Positions 48,124 to 59,211 of a stretch of DNA of 64,000 nt are shown here, piece after piece. The stretch comes from Raphanus sativus. Lineage: Eukaryota > Streptophyta > Magnoliopsida > Brassicales > Brassicaceae. The position numbers and the translations under genes are program-made. Location of the stretch: the NCBI RefSeq assembly GCF_000801105.2, contig NC_079512.1, positions 31,699,848-31,763,847 of the forward strand, read 5' to 3'. How positions within the stretch are numbered: the first letter of the stretch is position 1; the number at the start of each line of letters is the position of its first letter. The notes under the pieces are model-generated. The model saw only the letters and a list, made by a program, of their open reading frames with translations, was not told where the DNA came from and searched no databases.

Positions 48124-49778
48124 TCAGTGATGATGCCTTGAGCTAGACTCATACAAAGAAACCACCAGGTCATAGATCTGAGTCAAGCTCGGTTGCTTCA
48201 GTGGTGGTTTATCAGTGCACATAAGTCCAAGTGTAATCCCTTGCTTAACTTTCTCCAACGTCCTCTCTTCAATCTTCATCTTCTCATCAATCACTCTCTC
48301 TAGATTATCCGGATAATGAACTCTTATGTACTCAAGATACCTCCTGTCTGAATCTTCTTGTGCCTCATCAGGTCTTAGATTCGTAATCATCTCCAAAAGA
48401 AACAATCCAAAGTTGAATATATCTGTAAATCATAAAATACATTTTAGGTTTTAATATTTTTTAAAAATTCATATTATTCAAGAAGAGAGAAAGAGTCCTT
48501 ACTTGTTGATGACGAGTTGTTTCCATCTCCAATCTTGAATTGAGAGATCAACGGTTCTTGATCCTTATCCGACAACAAAACACTGCTCGTGCTAAGACCA
48601 AGTGTAACCTCAGGCCAATGTCCCGACACATAAAACAAACCATCCACAACCCCCATAACCACTCTTAGCCTCCTTCTCCACGAAGAAGCTAGCGAAGAGT
48701 TCAGCCAAGCCTCGAGACTCTCTCCATCAGTCCACTCAGTAACCAAAGCTCTCAAGCTTCTGCCATCACACCAACCCAAAACCCTCACCAAGTTCTTGTG
48801 TCTCAACCTAAAAACCGCCTCGCACTCCTCAGCGAACTCGCGCCTCTTCTCTTTCGAAACCTTCTCCGTATAAACCTCGATCTTCGCCTCCCTCCCGTCT
48901 CTCAGCGTCCCTCTGTAGATATCCACCCCGCTGCTCTTGCTCACGAGCTTCTGGTCCGAAAACTCGTCCGTCGCCGCGTCGATCATCGCGGACGTGAACT
49001 TGTGGCTTCTCCTCCGGAACGTTCTCGGTAAGTAATCGGGTCGCTTGAGACACATCCACCCCAAGCAGAAACAGAGGAGGATCACCGTTATGGGAAACAC
49101 GATCAGCAAGACGAGGATCTTCATCTTGTAACGCTTCGCATCGGGGAGAACACCGGAGTGTATGAAGCTGGAGGCGTTGAAACGTTTGAAGAACTCGGAG
49201 TCGGAGATCTTATTATCCTCGGAAAATCGGTTGTAAGAGAGGTTCAAATGTGTTAGGTTTGTTAAACCGGAGAGGTTTTGAACCGGGACTAAACCGGAGA
49301 ACTGGTTGTAGCTAAGATCAAGGGTACGAATCTGAGCGCAAGAGAGGACGTTCGTGGGGAACTCGCTGTTGAGAGAGTTGTTGACGAGGTCGATCTCGAC
49401 GACGGTTAAGGGACAGTACTTCCAGAAGAAGTCGAAGGAGAGGTAGAGGGCGGCCGTTTTGGGGCGGCTGTGGATTCTGATTTTGGGGAAGGAGTCGACG
49501 CAGTTAGGGTTCTTGGACTCGTTGCAGAGGTGGCTAGCGACGATGGTGGAGCGGAAGATCTCGAGGATGTCCATGGGAGAGGAGGAGGAGGAGGAAGTGT
49601 TGTTGCAGTAGCGGAGGAGTGGGTTGTGGATGCAGTTTTGGGTGATGGTGTTGGTGAAGTCAGGAGGTGGAGTGAGGTTTGCGAGGTCTTCGACTACTGT
49701 GGCTGAGAGAACTGAGCGAGGGAGAGAGGGTGAGAGGGAAGTGAGGAAGAAGATGATGAAGAAGAGAGAAGACGCCAT
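48124..49778 (-). CDS. LRR receptor-like pseudokinase
   Basis: Position of At4g20790. Two coding exons: about 48495-49778 and 48124-48423, joined at ACA A|GTAAGG and ACAG|ATATATTC to give SSSTNIFNFGLFLLEM. The start at 49778 (MASSLFFIIFFLTSLSPSLP) is a signal peptide; the frame extends upstream to 50009 but without coding character. The ectodomain has a short LRR block (VVEIDLVNNSLNSEF, IRTLDLSYNQFSGLVPV, LTHLNLSYNRFS). A transmembrane helix follows (ILVLLIVFPITVILLCFCLG). The kinase-like domain lacks the catalytic signatures: the VAVK lysine region reads EAKIEVY, and where HRD and DFG should be it reads HWPEVTLGLSTSSVLLSD and ISQFKIGDG. It is expected to be a signalling scaffold without phosphotransfer activity. 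Length is about 525 residues. Confidence 0.85.
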
Positions 49779-52035
49779 TGGAGAGAGGTTTTGCGAGAGA
49801 GAAAGAAAAGTTGTTTTGTCTTTTTTTTGGTAGAGAAGCAGAGAGCTAGTCATTTTTGAGGTATTGGCGGTTATTTTGAAACAGAGTGGGAAGCCCATGT
49901 TCTTCCTTTGGGGTGATCGTGTGTGAGTGTTTGGATTTTGCAATAGCTTTAATCTCTTCATAAAACTATTTTGAAACATCTGATTAGTATTTAATTTTTT
50001 TTTTTCCAAAAAAAAATATATATCTATTTGATTATCTTGAAATTAATGTATTTTACCTTGTAATCAAAATTGTCTTGAAAAAGGAAAATTCACAACAAAG
50101 ACTAATGAAAAAAAATTTCGTCAAAGAACTGTGAGAGTATTTTCTCAAATAAGCCATTTCTAGAAAACATCAAGAGAAGAAAAATCCACAAAACACATGT
50201 CATTTTATAAGTAATTTATTTTTAAGAAATTAACTACACCGTAGTTTAAATAATTAATTATATTATTTTATGTTGTTAATTATGTTTGTTATAAATAATT
50301 AAATAAAATTATCTATCTATTGAGTTTTATTATATAAAATTTTAAATTATTATTATATTTGATATTAAATTATTAATTAGTTTTAATAAAAATAATATCA
50401 AAGTAGTAATGTTTTAATTAATATAATAAAGTAATTTTATTCTTAACTCTGTCATTTTAGAAATAAATCTTTGATTATATTATTTAATATGTATTGCATT
50501 ATTAAGGTGAAGATTGTTTGAATGCCTTTTGGATTCTAGTTTTAGTTTTTAGTTTATGATTTTTGATTTTACATTAGATCTTACTTTTTGAAAAACATGA
50601 ATGATTATTTTAGATTTTGGATATTGGTTTTTGTTTTCTATTTAAAATTAATAAAATGAAAAATATCATTGACAAAATAAGACGAATATTGTAGGTATTT
50701 TTTTATTAAAAAATCTAAACAAAATTTAAATATATTTTAACACTATGGTAAGTGTTTAATTATATAATTTATATATTAATAATTAAAATGTAAAATAAAA
50801 AATTAACATATATTACAATAAATATATAGTATTTATAACTCTATAAAAATAATTAACTTTTCTACAATTAAAGCCTATGGTAAACATTAGTTAAAAACAT
50901 TATTAAATAATGTACTTAAAAACTCCAAAATTTAATAAAAATAAATATATTTTTCTTACTAGGTTTTAGAGGTCAAATAAATTATTTTATTAAATTATAA
51001 TGATTTAGAATAATTACTATTTTATCAGTTTAATTTATATAAAAATTATTGTTGCCATATTAACGGATTAATATATGAACATTTTAACCCAAAAATAAAA
51101 TAAAAATAAAAACTGACGATACAATGAAGAAAAACCAAAGGAAACATGAATTTTGACTTTTCCTTAGAAATAGATAGTTATTCTAAAAACTATTATCCAC
51201 AAATATTAAGAAATCTAATTCTCAAAAATCTTGATTGTGTCAAAAATGGTTTTGAAAAATTAAAAACCAAAAACTGTTTTAAAAATCACAAACAATATCG
51301 CCTAAGTTACTACAATAAAAATCTATACTTACAGTTTAAAATTTTTTACTACCATAAAAATGTATAAATAAACATAACTAATAAAAATTATATGCAACTA
51401 AAATTTAATTTGGTATATATAAAATTACTAATGAGAGATCATAATTTAAAATAAAGTCTTAGATTAAGTATTTCCATAATTAGACTACACTAAAAATATA
51501 ATAGAAGTTTAATAAAATATTATGAAGACACCGACACCATAGCAAAAACAAAAAACCTACACCATTGAAAGTAAGAAATTAAAATGAGTTTTAAAATAAA
51601 ATTACACTGAAGATATTTTTATTACATTAATGAGATACTTTGGTAAATATCTAACACTGAAAATGCTCTAACTGCTGAAAAGGGAGGAAATTATTATTGT
51701 ATCTAGAATTATTATTATTTTCAATACACAAATTCAACCATAACTGATTCTGAGTAAAAAAGGAATTAAAATATTATGATTTTAATTTTCTGCAGATTTT
51801 TATTCTACAAACTGAAATCATTAGCTCGTTAAAAAAAAAAACTGAAATCATTTAGCTACAAATGTCTTGGATTTTCTATTTTCTTTATTGGATTATACAC
51901 AATAGTTAATATGAAATCTTCTTAAATCTCCCGTGTATGGAATGTTTACATATATAGCCAAGTTACTTGTGCATTACTTTGTGCACATTGTATATATATG
52001 TATCATCTTCTCTGCACTTCTTCAAAACAGACAAA
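49779..52035. other. AT-rich intergenic region before the BBE-like cluster
   Basis: From about 50200 to 51650 the sequence is extremely AT-rich with no supportable gene. A micro-insertion is at 51809-51857. TATA-like strings (catatatagcc near 51950, tatatatatg near 51990) precede the first BBE-like gene. In Arabidopsis TFIIE-alpha would lie nearby; no trace was seen. Confidence 0.5.
51809..51857 (+). repeat. Micro-insertion with poly(A) flanked by 18-19-bp direct repeats
   Basis: aaactgaaatcattagct (51809-51826) is repeated at 51839-51857 with one extra T. The insert is about cgtt plus A8. Confidence 0.65.
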
Positions 52036-53619
52036 ATGAAGGAAGTACTTTGTATTCTGTTTCTTGTTCTTGTTTCAGTTTCAGATGCAAAAGTAACGAA
52101 ACCAAACACCGAAAACTTCCTCAGATGTCTTCGTTCTCGGACAAGTCAAGCGCAACCGATCACCCAAGCAATCTATACCCCTAATAACTCCAGCTTCGTG
52201 ACATCTTACGTCTCCTACACGAAAAATAAAAGGTGCTCAAACCCTAACAATACAAACCTAATAGCCATCGTTGCTGCAGAACATGAATCTCATGTTCAAG
52301 CAACAGTGGTCTGCGCAAAGTCCAACGGAGTCCAGATCCGAACCCGTAGCGGCGGTCACGACTTGGATGGCCTTTCCTACGTCTCGTCTATACCTTTTGT
52401 AGTTCTCGATATGTACAATCTCCGGTCTATTACCGTTGACGTGCCAAGCAAGAAAGCTTGGGTTCAAGCTGGGGCCATTTTGGGAGAGCTATACACCAAA
52501 ATCGCTGAAAAGAGCAAAACGCTAGCGTTTCCAGCTGGTATCTGCCCAACGGTAGGAGCAGGAGGACACATCAGTGGTGGAGGGTACGGGAATCTGATTA
52601 GAAAACACGGACTCTCGGTGGATCATGTCGTTGATGCTCAGTTAGTTGATGCCAACGGCAAGATCTTGAATCGTGCCTCCATGGGGGAAGATCTGTTTTG
52701 GGCGATCAGAGGCGGTGGAGGGGCAAGCTTTGGCGTTATTCTCTCATATACAATCAACCTAGTCGAGATCCCAGAGACTATAACAGTGTTTAAAGTTAAC
52801 AAAACATTAGAACAAGGAGGCACTGATGTTCTGTACAAGTGGCAGCTTGTCTCTAGCAAGTTGCCTAATGAGCTTTTCTTGAGAGCAATGCCTGATATCA
52901 AAATCGGAGCGAAACCCGGCGATAAAACCATCGCGGTTAAGTTCTACGCTCAGTTCTTAGGCTCAGCCAAGAAACTAATGGAGATTATAAACAAGAACTT
53001 GCCTGAACTAGGGTTAAAACGTGAAGATTGCTATGAAATGAGCTGGCTTAACACGACGTTGTTTTGGATGAACTATCCGCTTGGTGCACCAACGAGCATT
53101 CTTCTGGATAGACCATCCGGTCCACCAGGACAATTCTACAAGGGCAAATCGGATTACGTCAAGAAACCGATACCTAGAGAAGGCATGGAGAAGATTTGGA
53201 AAACAATGTTGAAGTTCAACAATGTGTGGATGCAATGGAACCCTTACGGTGGAGTGATGGACAAGATTCCGGCGAATGCTACGGCCTTTCCTCACAGGAA
53301 AGGGAACTTGTTCAAGATTCAGTACTTTGCGTTATGGACCGACGCAAACGCTACGGATGCTAATCTAGGTTTGATGAGAGAGCTCTATGGTGTGGCTGAG
53401 CCGTACGTGTCAAGCAACCCTAGAGAGACGTTTTTGAATTATAGAGACGTGGATGTTGGAAGCAATCCGAGTGGAGAGACAAGTATTGAAGAAGCTAAGG
53501 TCTATGGATCGAAATATTTTGTGGGGAACTTGAAGAGATTGATGGATGTTAAAGCTAAGTGTGATCCTGATAATTTCTTCAGGTACGAGCAGAGTATTCC
53601 TCCTCTTCTTGCAATGTAA
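52036..53619 (+). CDS. Berberine bridge enzyme-like FAD oxidase (tandem copy 1)
   Basis: A secreted flavoprotein of the BBE-like family, single exon, 527 residues from the ATG at 52036 (MKEVLCILFLVLVSVSDAKV, signal peptide); an upstream in-frame ATG at 51967 is unlikely. The FAD-binding domain has the bicovalent anchors His108 (RTRSGGHDLDGLSY) and Cys170 (PAGICPTVGAGGHISGGGYG). The BBE C-terminal domain has FLNYRDVDVG and ends DPDNFFRYEQSIPPL. Arabidopsis relatives at this locus (At4g20800-20840) include oligogalacturonide oxidases acting on cell-wall fragments, so a carbohydrate substrate is likely but not shown. Odd point: HDLDG replaces the usual HDYEG next to the flavin-linking His. It is a close paralogue of the next gene. 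Confidence 0.92.
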   Translation: MKEVLCILFLVLVSVSDAKVTKPNTENFLRCLRSRTSQAQPITQAIYTPNNSSFVTSYVSYTKNKRCSNPNNTNLIAIVAAEHESHVQATVVCAKSNGVQIRTRSGGHDLDGLSYVSSIPFVVLDMYNLRSITVDVPSKKAWVQAGAILGELYTKIAEKSKTLAFPAGICPTVGAGGHISGGGYGNLIRKHGLSVDHVVDAQLVDANGKILNRASMGEDLFWAIRGGGGASFGVILSYTINLVEIPETITVFKVNKTLEQGGTDVLYKWQLVSSKLPNELFLRAMPDIKIGAKPGDKTIAVKFYAQFLGSAKKLMEIINKNLPELGLKREDCYEMSWLNTTLFWMNYPLGAPTSILLDRPSGPPGQFYKGKSDYVKKPIPREGMEKIWKTMLKFNNVWMQWNPYGGVMDKIPANATAFPHRKGNLFKIQYFALWTDANATDANLGLMRELYGVAEPYVSSNPRETFLNYRDVDVGSNPSGETSIEEAKVYGSKYFVGNLKRLMDVKAKCDPDNFFRYEQSIPPLLAM

Positions 53620-54270
53620 CTCTTTAATAATATAGATTTTTTAAGTTATGGGAGCATCATGAAGCTCATGCAATTTGCATAACATATATCTACATTATGA
53701 TTGTCTGTTTTGTGATACTATCCATTGACAAATAAAAAAAGTTTCGGAAATTTTGTGTTTAATTGTGATTAGTCCGTCTAGATATCAGTCATTACCGGAA
53801 ATAGTTGTGTTCGAAAATGTATTTATTTTTACAATTAGTCATTTGCTATCAAGAGTATTGTACGATCGACCATTCTGTTAAACCCGAAAAACTAGGGGCT
53901 TCTTGCAGGCTAATACATTGCATGGCACAACAAGTAAATCAATACAACAAGTAAATGAGATAGCATCAGCTGAAAGGTATCTAGCACTGAGGCACTAGAT
54001 TACTGGTGAACCTTTTGCAATATCTACCTATTGGTAAAGACATCCGTGTGGAACCTTAAAGCATCTGCATTAGGAGTCTATCAACATTAATCTTTAACGA
54101 GTTATACTAATCTATAATTAGAGGGTATCTCAAAAAGATTGAGAGACTATGGTGAGAAATTTTACAATGCTTGCTTATGGTCTTAGTGACCTTGAGTTTA
54201 TGGTCTAGTATAATAATTTAGAATTTTTTGGGATTTTTAATAAATATTTTTTTGACAAAATTAACAATAA
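53620..54270. other. Intergenic, no feature seen
   Basis: 3' flank of BBE-like copy 1 followed by moderately AT-rich DNA with no recognised gene or element, up to the Harbinger-type MITE. Confidence 0.4.
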
Positions 54271-55112
54271 AGGGGGGTTATTGGTTTAAGAATTCTAAAG
54301 AAGTTTTAAAATTTTGAAAATCCAATATTATTGGTTTATAGATTTTAAAAGTCTTACCAAAATCCATTGTTATTGGTTTGATGATTTCTAAATTCCACTC
54401 AAATCCTTTGTTATTCATAAAGTTTAGTTATTATGGATTTTATTATTCCATTAAATTCTATTGTTATTGGAAGGTGGATTTCTTATATTTTTACTCATGA
54501 GACTAGACTTTGAAAATATCACATATATTCATAAGATTTCTGAAATCTGTGAAGTAAGAAAAACATACACATATTGAATATTTATCTACGTAAACACACT
54601 AAACCAAACTTAATAATGGTGAAGAAACCAAACTCACATGATTTTTAATTCATTATACTTTTTATAGTTTTATATTTGACAAAACAACTGTTTGATTTAA
54701 TAATGGTGAAGAAATATAACTCATACGATAACTAGAATAGTGTTTCAAGAAAATCACAAAAGTCAAAGAAAACAAAACTGATTATTATCACAAGAAAACC
54801 AATAAGAATAGGAACTCACCAAACATAAGGAAAATGAGAAATGTGTATCATTGTATCAATTGATGTTTATATATATATATGGTTTTTTCGAGATTTTATT
54901 TTTGGAAAAATTCTAGAGAAATTGTACACATTGCCTTATAGCGAGAAATATTTTGAAAAATATATTATGCAAATCCATGATGATTAATAAAATCTGTTGA
55001 AATCAATACAAAGTATTTGGTAGAAATTTGTCAAACTCTACTTAACTTCTAAAAATCTGTCAACTTTTAAAATCACTAAACTCCTTCCAAATTCTGATTC
55101 CAATAACCCCTC
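54271..55112. mobile_element. PIF/Harbinger-type MITE (842 bp) between BBE-like genes
   Basis: TAA lies at 54268-54270 and 55113-55115. The left end aggggggttattgg and the right end (complement gaggggttattgg) are inverted, and the similarity continues imperfectly (ttaagaattctaaagaag versus aatcagaatttggaagga). Internally the motif attggttt plus A/T-rich text recurs several times. No transposase. Confidence 0.75.
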
Positions 55113-55115
55113 TAA

Positions 55116-55900
55116 GAGATATTTTTAATAATTACCCGTAAAAGATAAATTAAATGTTGTTCTGTTTTGTTAACACTTGACAAAATCTATTATATAATGA
55201 GTGGATTTCTTGGACGTTTCTACGTACCCAAAAGAAGTAAAATTAAATATTGCAAATTTTCTTAGACACTTTAGCCGTTTGAGAAATTTTCCAGTGAGCC
55301 AAACGCAACTCATTATAAAGTAGAGATAAAAGAGCACAAAGTTAACTGAATTTACTGTATCGTTGATTTAACATTACTGAAAATTAATCATCACAGAATA
55401 AAATATACATTTATGATCAAAGTTAATATTTTTCTTAATATATGTAAGAACAAAAAAAAATCTACTAATATGAAACAAATGGAGTAAATAGCATCAACTA
55501 GAAAGTTCAAAAAGAGAAAGAGAATATAATATTGTAGATTTACAAATCTTAAAATTTAATCACTATGTTACAAAAAAAATCACTAAAATTAAATCATAAC
55601 TGATTTTCATCAAACAAAAAGGTATGTTTCTTGAATATATAATAACTACTCATTAAACAAAAGTTACAAAACTAAGGTCTGTTTCTTGAATATACTAATG
55701 AAGTTTCACCTCACTTTACGTTTTCACTAATCTCTAGTATTTATTTCCTTCATTAATTCAGTTTCCAGATTTCTTAGCTTTACAATTAAAAGTAAACCCC
55801 TTTAACCAAAAATAGACTCTCGAATTAACTTTCTCCTTGAGCCAATAAATACATAAACCAAATTATTTAGACTTCGAGTTCATCATCAATCGAGCAAAAG
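55116..55900. other. Promoter-side intergenic of BBE-like copy 2
   Basis: AT-rich, without coding signal. A TATA-like ccaataaatacataa is near 55843, about 50 bp before the ATG. Two short repeats of ggt, tgtttcttgaatata occur at about 55622-55640 and 55677-55695. Confidence 0.4.
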
Positions 55901-57484
55901 ATGAAAGTAGTTTTTGTTATGTTTCTTGCTCTGCTTGTCTCAGTTTCATCACATGCAGTAGCAGTAAAGAAACCAAATATTGGAAACTTCCTCCGATGCC
56001 TTCGTGATCAGAGCGATCCGAAGAACCCGATCACAAAAGCCATCTTTACTCCCCAAAACTCAACCTTCGCCTCGTCCTACGTGTCCTACACCAAAAACAA
56101 AAGATTCTCAAACCCTAACGACACAAACCTAATAGCCATCGTTGCTGCAAAACATGAATCCCATGTTCAGACAACCGTGGTCTGCGCTAAGTCAAACGCC
56201 ATCCAGATCCGTATCCGAAGCGGCGGTCACGACTACGAAGGTCTTTCATACATCTCTTCTGTACCGTTTACCGTTCTAGATATGAACAATCTAAGGTCTA
56301 TTACCATTGACGTGCCAAGCAAGAAAGCTTGGGTTCAAGCCGGTGCAATCCTAGGAGAGCTCTACACAAAGATCTCCGAAGCTAGCAAAACGCTCGCGTT
56401 TCCGGCTGGCGTTTGTCCCACTCTAGGAGCCGGAGGACACATCAGCGGCGGAGGGTACGGAAACTTGATAAGAAAATACGGAATCTCGGTGGATCATGTC
56501 GTTGATGCTCAGTTGGTTGATGTCAACGGCAAGATCTTGAACCGTGCCTCCATGGGAGAAGATTTGTTTTGGGCTATTCGTGGCGGTGGTGGTGCCAGCT
56601 TTGGCGTTATCCTCTCGTGGACAATCAACCTCGTTGAGGTTCCAAAGACTATAACAGTTTTTAACGTTAACAAAACGCTAGGACAAGGAGCTACCGATGT
56701 TCTGTACAAATGGCAGCTTGTCTCTAGCAAGTTGCCTAAAGAGCTTTTCTTGAGAGCAATGCCTCAGACCACAAACGGAGCGAATAAAACCATCGCGGTT
56801 AACTTTATAGCTCAGTTCTTAGGCTCGTCAAAGAAGCTCGTGCAGATTATCAACAAGAACTTACCTGAACTAGGGCTAAAACGTGAAGATTGCTACGAAA
56901 TGATCTGGCTTAATACGACGACGTTTTGGGCGGACTACCCGGTCGGGACATCCACAAGCGTTCTTCTGCAAAGGCCATCTAGTCCTCCAGGAGCGTTCTT
57001 CAAAAGCAAATCGGATTACGTCAAGAAACCGATCCCTAAAGAAGGCATGGAGAAGATGTGGAAAACAATGTTGAAGTTCAACAATCATGTGTTTATGCAA
57101 TGGAACCCTTACGGCGGCGTGATGGACAAGATTCCGGCCAATGCCACCGCGTTTCCTCACCGGAAAGGAAACTTGTTCAAGGTTCAGTACTTTGCGTTAT
57201 GGTTAGACGCAAACGCCACAAAAGCTAATCTAGATTTGATGAAAGAACTTTACGGTGTGGCTGAGCCGTACGTGTCAAGCAACCCGAGAGAGGCGTTTTT
57301 GAATTATAGAGATATCGATGTTGGAAGCAATCCGAGTGGTGTGACAAATGTTGGAGAAGCTAAGATCTATGGATCGAAGTATTTCGTGGGGAACTTGAAG
57401 AGATTGATGAATGTTAAAGCTAAGTATGATCCTGATAATTTCTTTAGGTATGAGCAGAGTATTCCTCCTCTTGGTGCAATGTAA
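55901..57484 (+). CDS. Berberine bridge enzyme-like FAD oxidase (tandem copy 2)
   Basis: A single-exon 527-residue paralogue of the gene at 52036, similar along the whole length. Signal peptide MKVVFVMFLALLVSVSSHAV. Bicovalent FAD anchors are His110 (RIRSGGHDYEGLSY) and Cys172 (PAGVCPTLGAGGHISGGGYG). The BBE domain has FLNYRDIDVG, with the terminal motif FFRYEQSIPPL. Predicted apoplastic oxidase that would generate hydrogen peroxide while oxidising a carbohydrate or similar substrate; Arabidopsis neighbours At4g20830/20840 are described as oligogalacturonide oxidases. Exact one-to-one orthology among At4g20800-20840 cannot be decided by eye. No disruption was seen. Confidence 0.93.
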   Translation: MKVVFVMFLALLVSVSSHAVAVKKPNIGNFLRCLRDQSDPKNPITKAIFTPQNSTFASSYVSYTKNKRFSNPNDTNLIAIVAAKHESHVQTTVVCAKSNAIQIRIRSGGHDYEGLSYISSVPFTVLDMNNLRSITIDVPSKKAWVQAGAILGELYTKISEASKTLAFPAGVCPTLGAGGHISGGGYGNLIRKYGISVDHVVDAQLVDVNGKILNRASMGEDLFWAIRGGGGASFGVILSWTINLVEVPKTITVFNVNKTLGQGATDVLYKWQLVSSKLPKELFLRAMPQTTNGANKTIAVNFIAQFLGSSKKLVQIINKNLPELGLKREDCYEMIWLNTTTFWADYPVGTSTSVLLQRPSSPPGAFFKSKSDYVKKPIPKEGMEKMWKTMLKFNNHVFMQWNPYGGVMDKIPANATAFPHRKGNLFKVQYFALWLDANATKANLDLMKELYGVAEPYVSSNPREAFLNYRDIDVGSNPSGVTNVGEAKIYGSKYFVGNLKRLMNVKAKYDPDNFFRYEQSIPPLGAM

Positions 57485-59211
57485 AATTATTGTTAACCAA
57501 ATAGTTTATTTTAAATAAAATTATCCAAGCATGCATTATAGCTCATGTAATTTGCATAACCGGAATCCTTAGTACACAGATGAAGTAAAGTAATAATACA
57601 ATATAACTTTTAAATTAATACTCGATAAATTAATATACAATAAAAATCTCTATAAATTAATATAATTTTATAGTTTCAAATTAAGTTTTTGGTTTAATTA
57701 GTATATCGATAAATTAATAATCTATATAAATTAATAAAAAAAAATATAGTTTTGGTATAATATTAACATTATTAATTTATAGAAGTTTCAGTGTACATGT
57801 TTTTGCTTTATCATCTTGAATTATTGATGATGCATGGTTTTAGTTTAGTTTTAGGCCCATACTAATATGTTTGGTCAGCCATCAACATCACTATGTATTG
57901 CGACCCCATCATCAACCGCGTGTAATGAATTTTCACGTTGTTATTACTGTACAAAACATCGATTTATAATCAGTAGCTATCAATAAATACATTGAACCCA
58001 CCTTCGTTTCCGTCTACATCCAAATCCAATTACGATTTTTTCATAAAATTATTAGAAAGCTAGAAACTATAAACGACTATAGCTAAGGTTCATTTATATC
58101 ATATGGTCCACAAACATTACTCATATTTTATCAAATGTCGTCATAGCACAACACTAATACTAAGAAAATGTAAAACATTTTCACACTATATATTTGGATG
58201 GTGAAAAAATGTTAAAAATATTTAAAACAAATTATTTTAAGTAAATCAAGTTGAAGAGACATAGTAAATGTAGAACAAATCTTATGTAGTTGGACGCATA
58301 AAATATGACAACAATTTTACTCCTAAACCATTACATTATAAGATTTGATGTCTTTAAATTCTCATATGGTTGATATTACAGTTAGAGTCGGGTTCCCATA
58401 AAACGTCCCAAATTTAATCAAACCATACTGGATTTTTTTTAGCTTGTTTTAAACATACTTAATTTGTGCATTTTTAAGTCGGTTTTTGTGATAAAAGAGT
58501 TGTTTTTAACTAGGATGTATCGGTTTTTGTGATAAAAGAGTTGCGGTTGTAATTTCCACTACGGAAATTTGATTCCTACCAGAAAGTATGTTTTACACCT
58601 GAATAAAGATATTAGCACCGGCCAATGTTCCAGGATCAGGAACCAAACTTGGCTAAAAAGTTGACTAAAAAAAAGGTTTGTGCATTTTTCTATAAGTTTT
58701 AAACTTAAAACTGGCTTTCTATTGGCCTATATCGCTTATGTTTACTACAAACTGAGTGTTCATAGCTTTAAGAATATTTAAAACCTTTTGTTTGCTTCAC
58801 AAACGCATAGTCGAGATATGTAATTTTATATCACACACCTACCTGCTAACTAGATGAACTTGACAATTTAACTCAATAGTTTCACTACAAAACAAAACCA
58901 ATATTTTCACATCAATCCAAAACAGTCACATTCAATGATACAACTCCTTACAGAGTGATGCATGACAAATGCCATTCAATCATAACATCTATCTATATTT
59001 TTATTATCAATACGTGTGATTCTTATCTATCCACATTTTCTCATACATCCCACAACCAAAAAAAAATATTTTCAGTTTCACTTTTCCTTGAAAAGAAATA
59101 ATTTAAAATAGTAAATATTCGTCTATTTCTACCTAATAAAACCTACTTCACACTCTTTATTCATTCTACTCAAAACAAAACTCGCCCATTGTTGCAGAGA
59201 ATAAAAAAAGT
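57485..59211. other. Intergenic between BBE-like copy 2 and CELLOX-like gene
   Basis: AT-rich and gene-free. At 57600-57785 a cluster of gataaattaat-type direct and inverted repeats suggests an unclassified AT-rich MITE. A 24-bp duplication (tcggtttttgtgataaaaga core) is at 58479-58502 and 58520-58543. In Arabidopsis the large TPP2 gene lies in this interval; no part of it is recognisable here. Confidence 0.5.

Noticed and set aside
51967..52035. Upstream ATG for BBE-like copy 1
   Set aside because: The next ATG at 52036 opens a standard signal peptide and matches the start of the paralogue at 55901.
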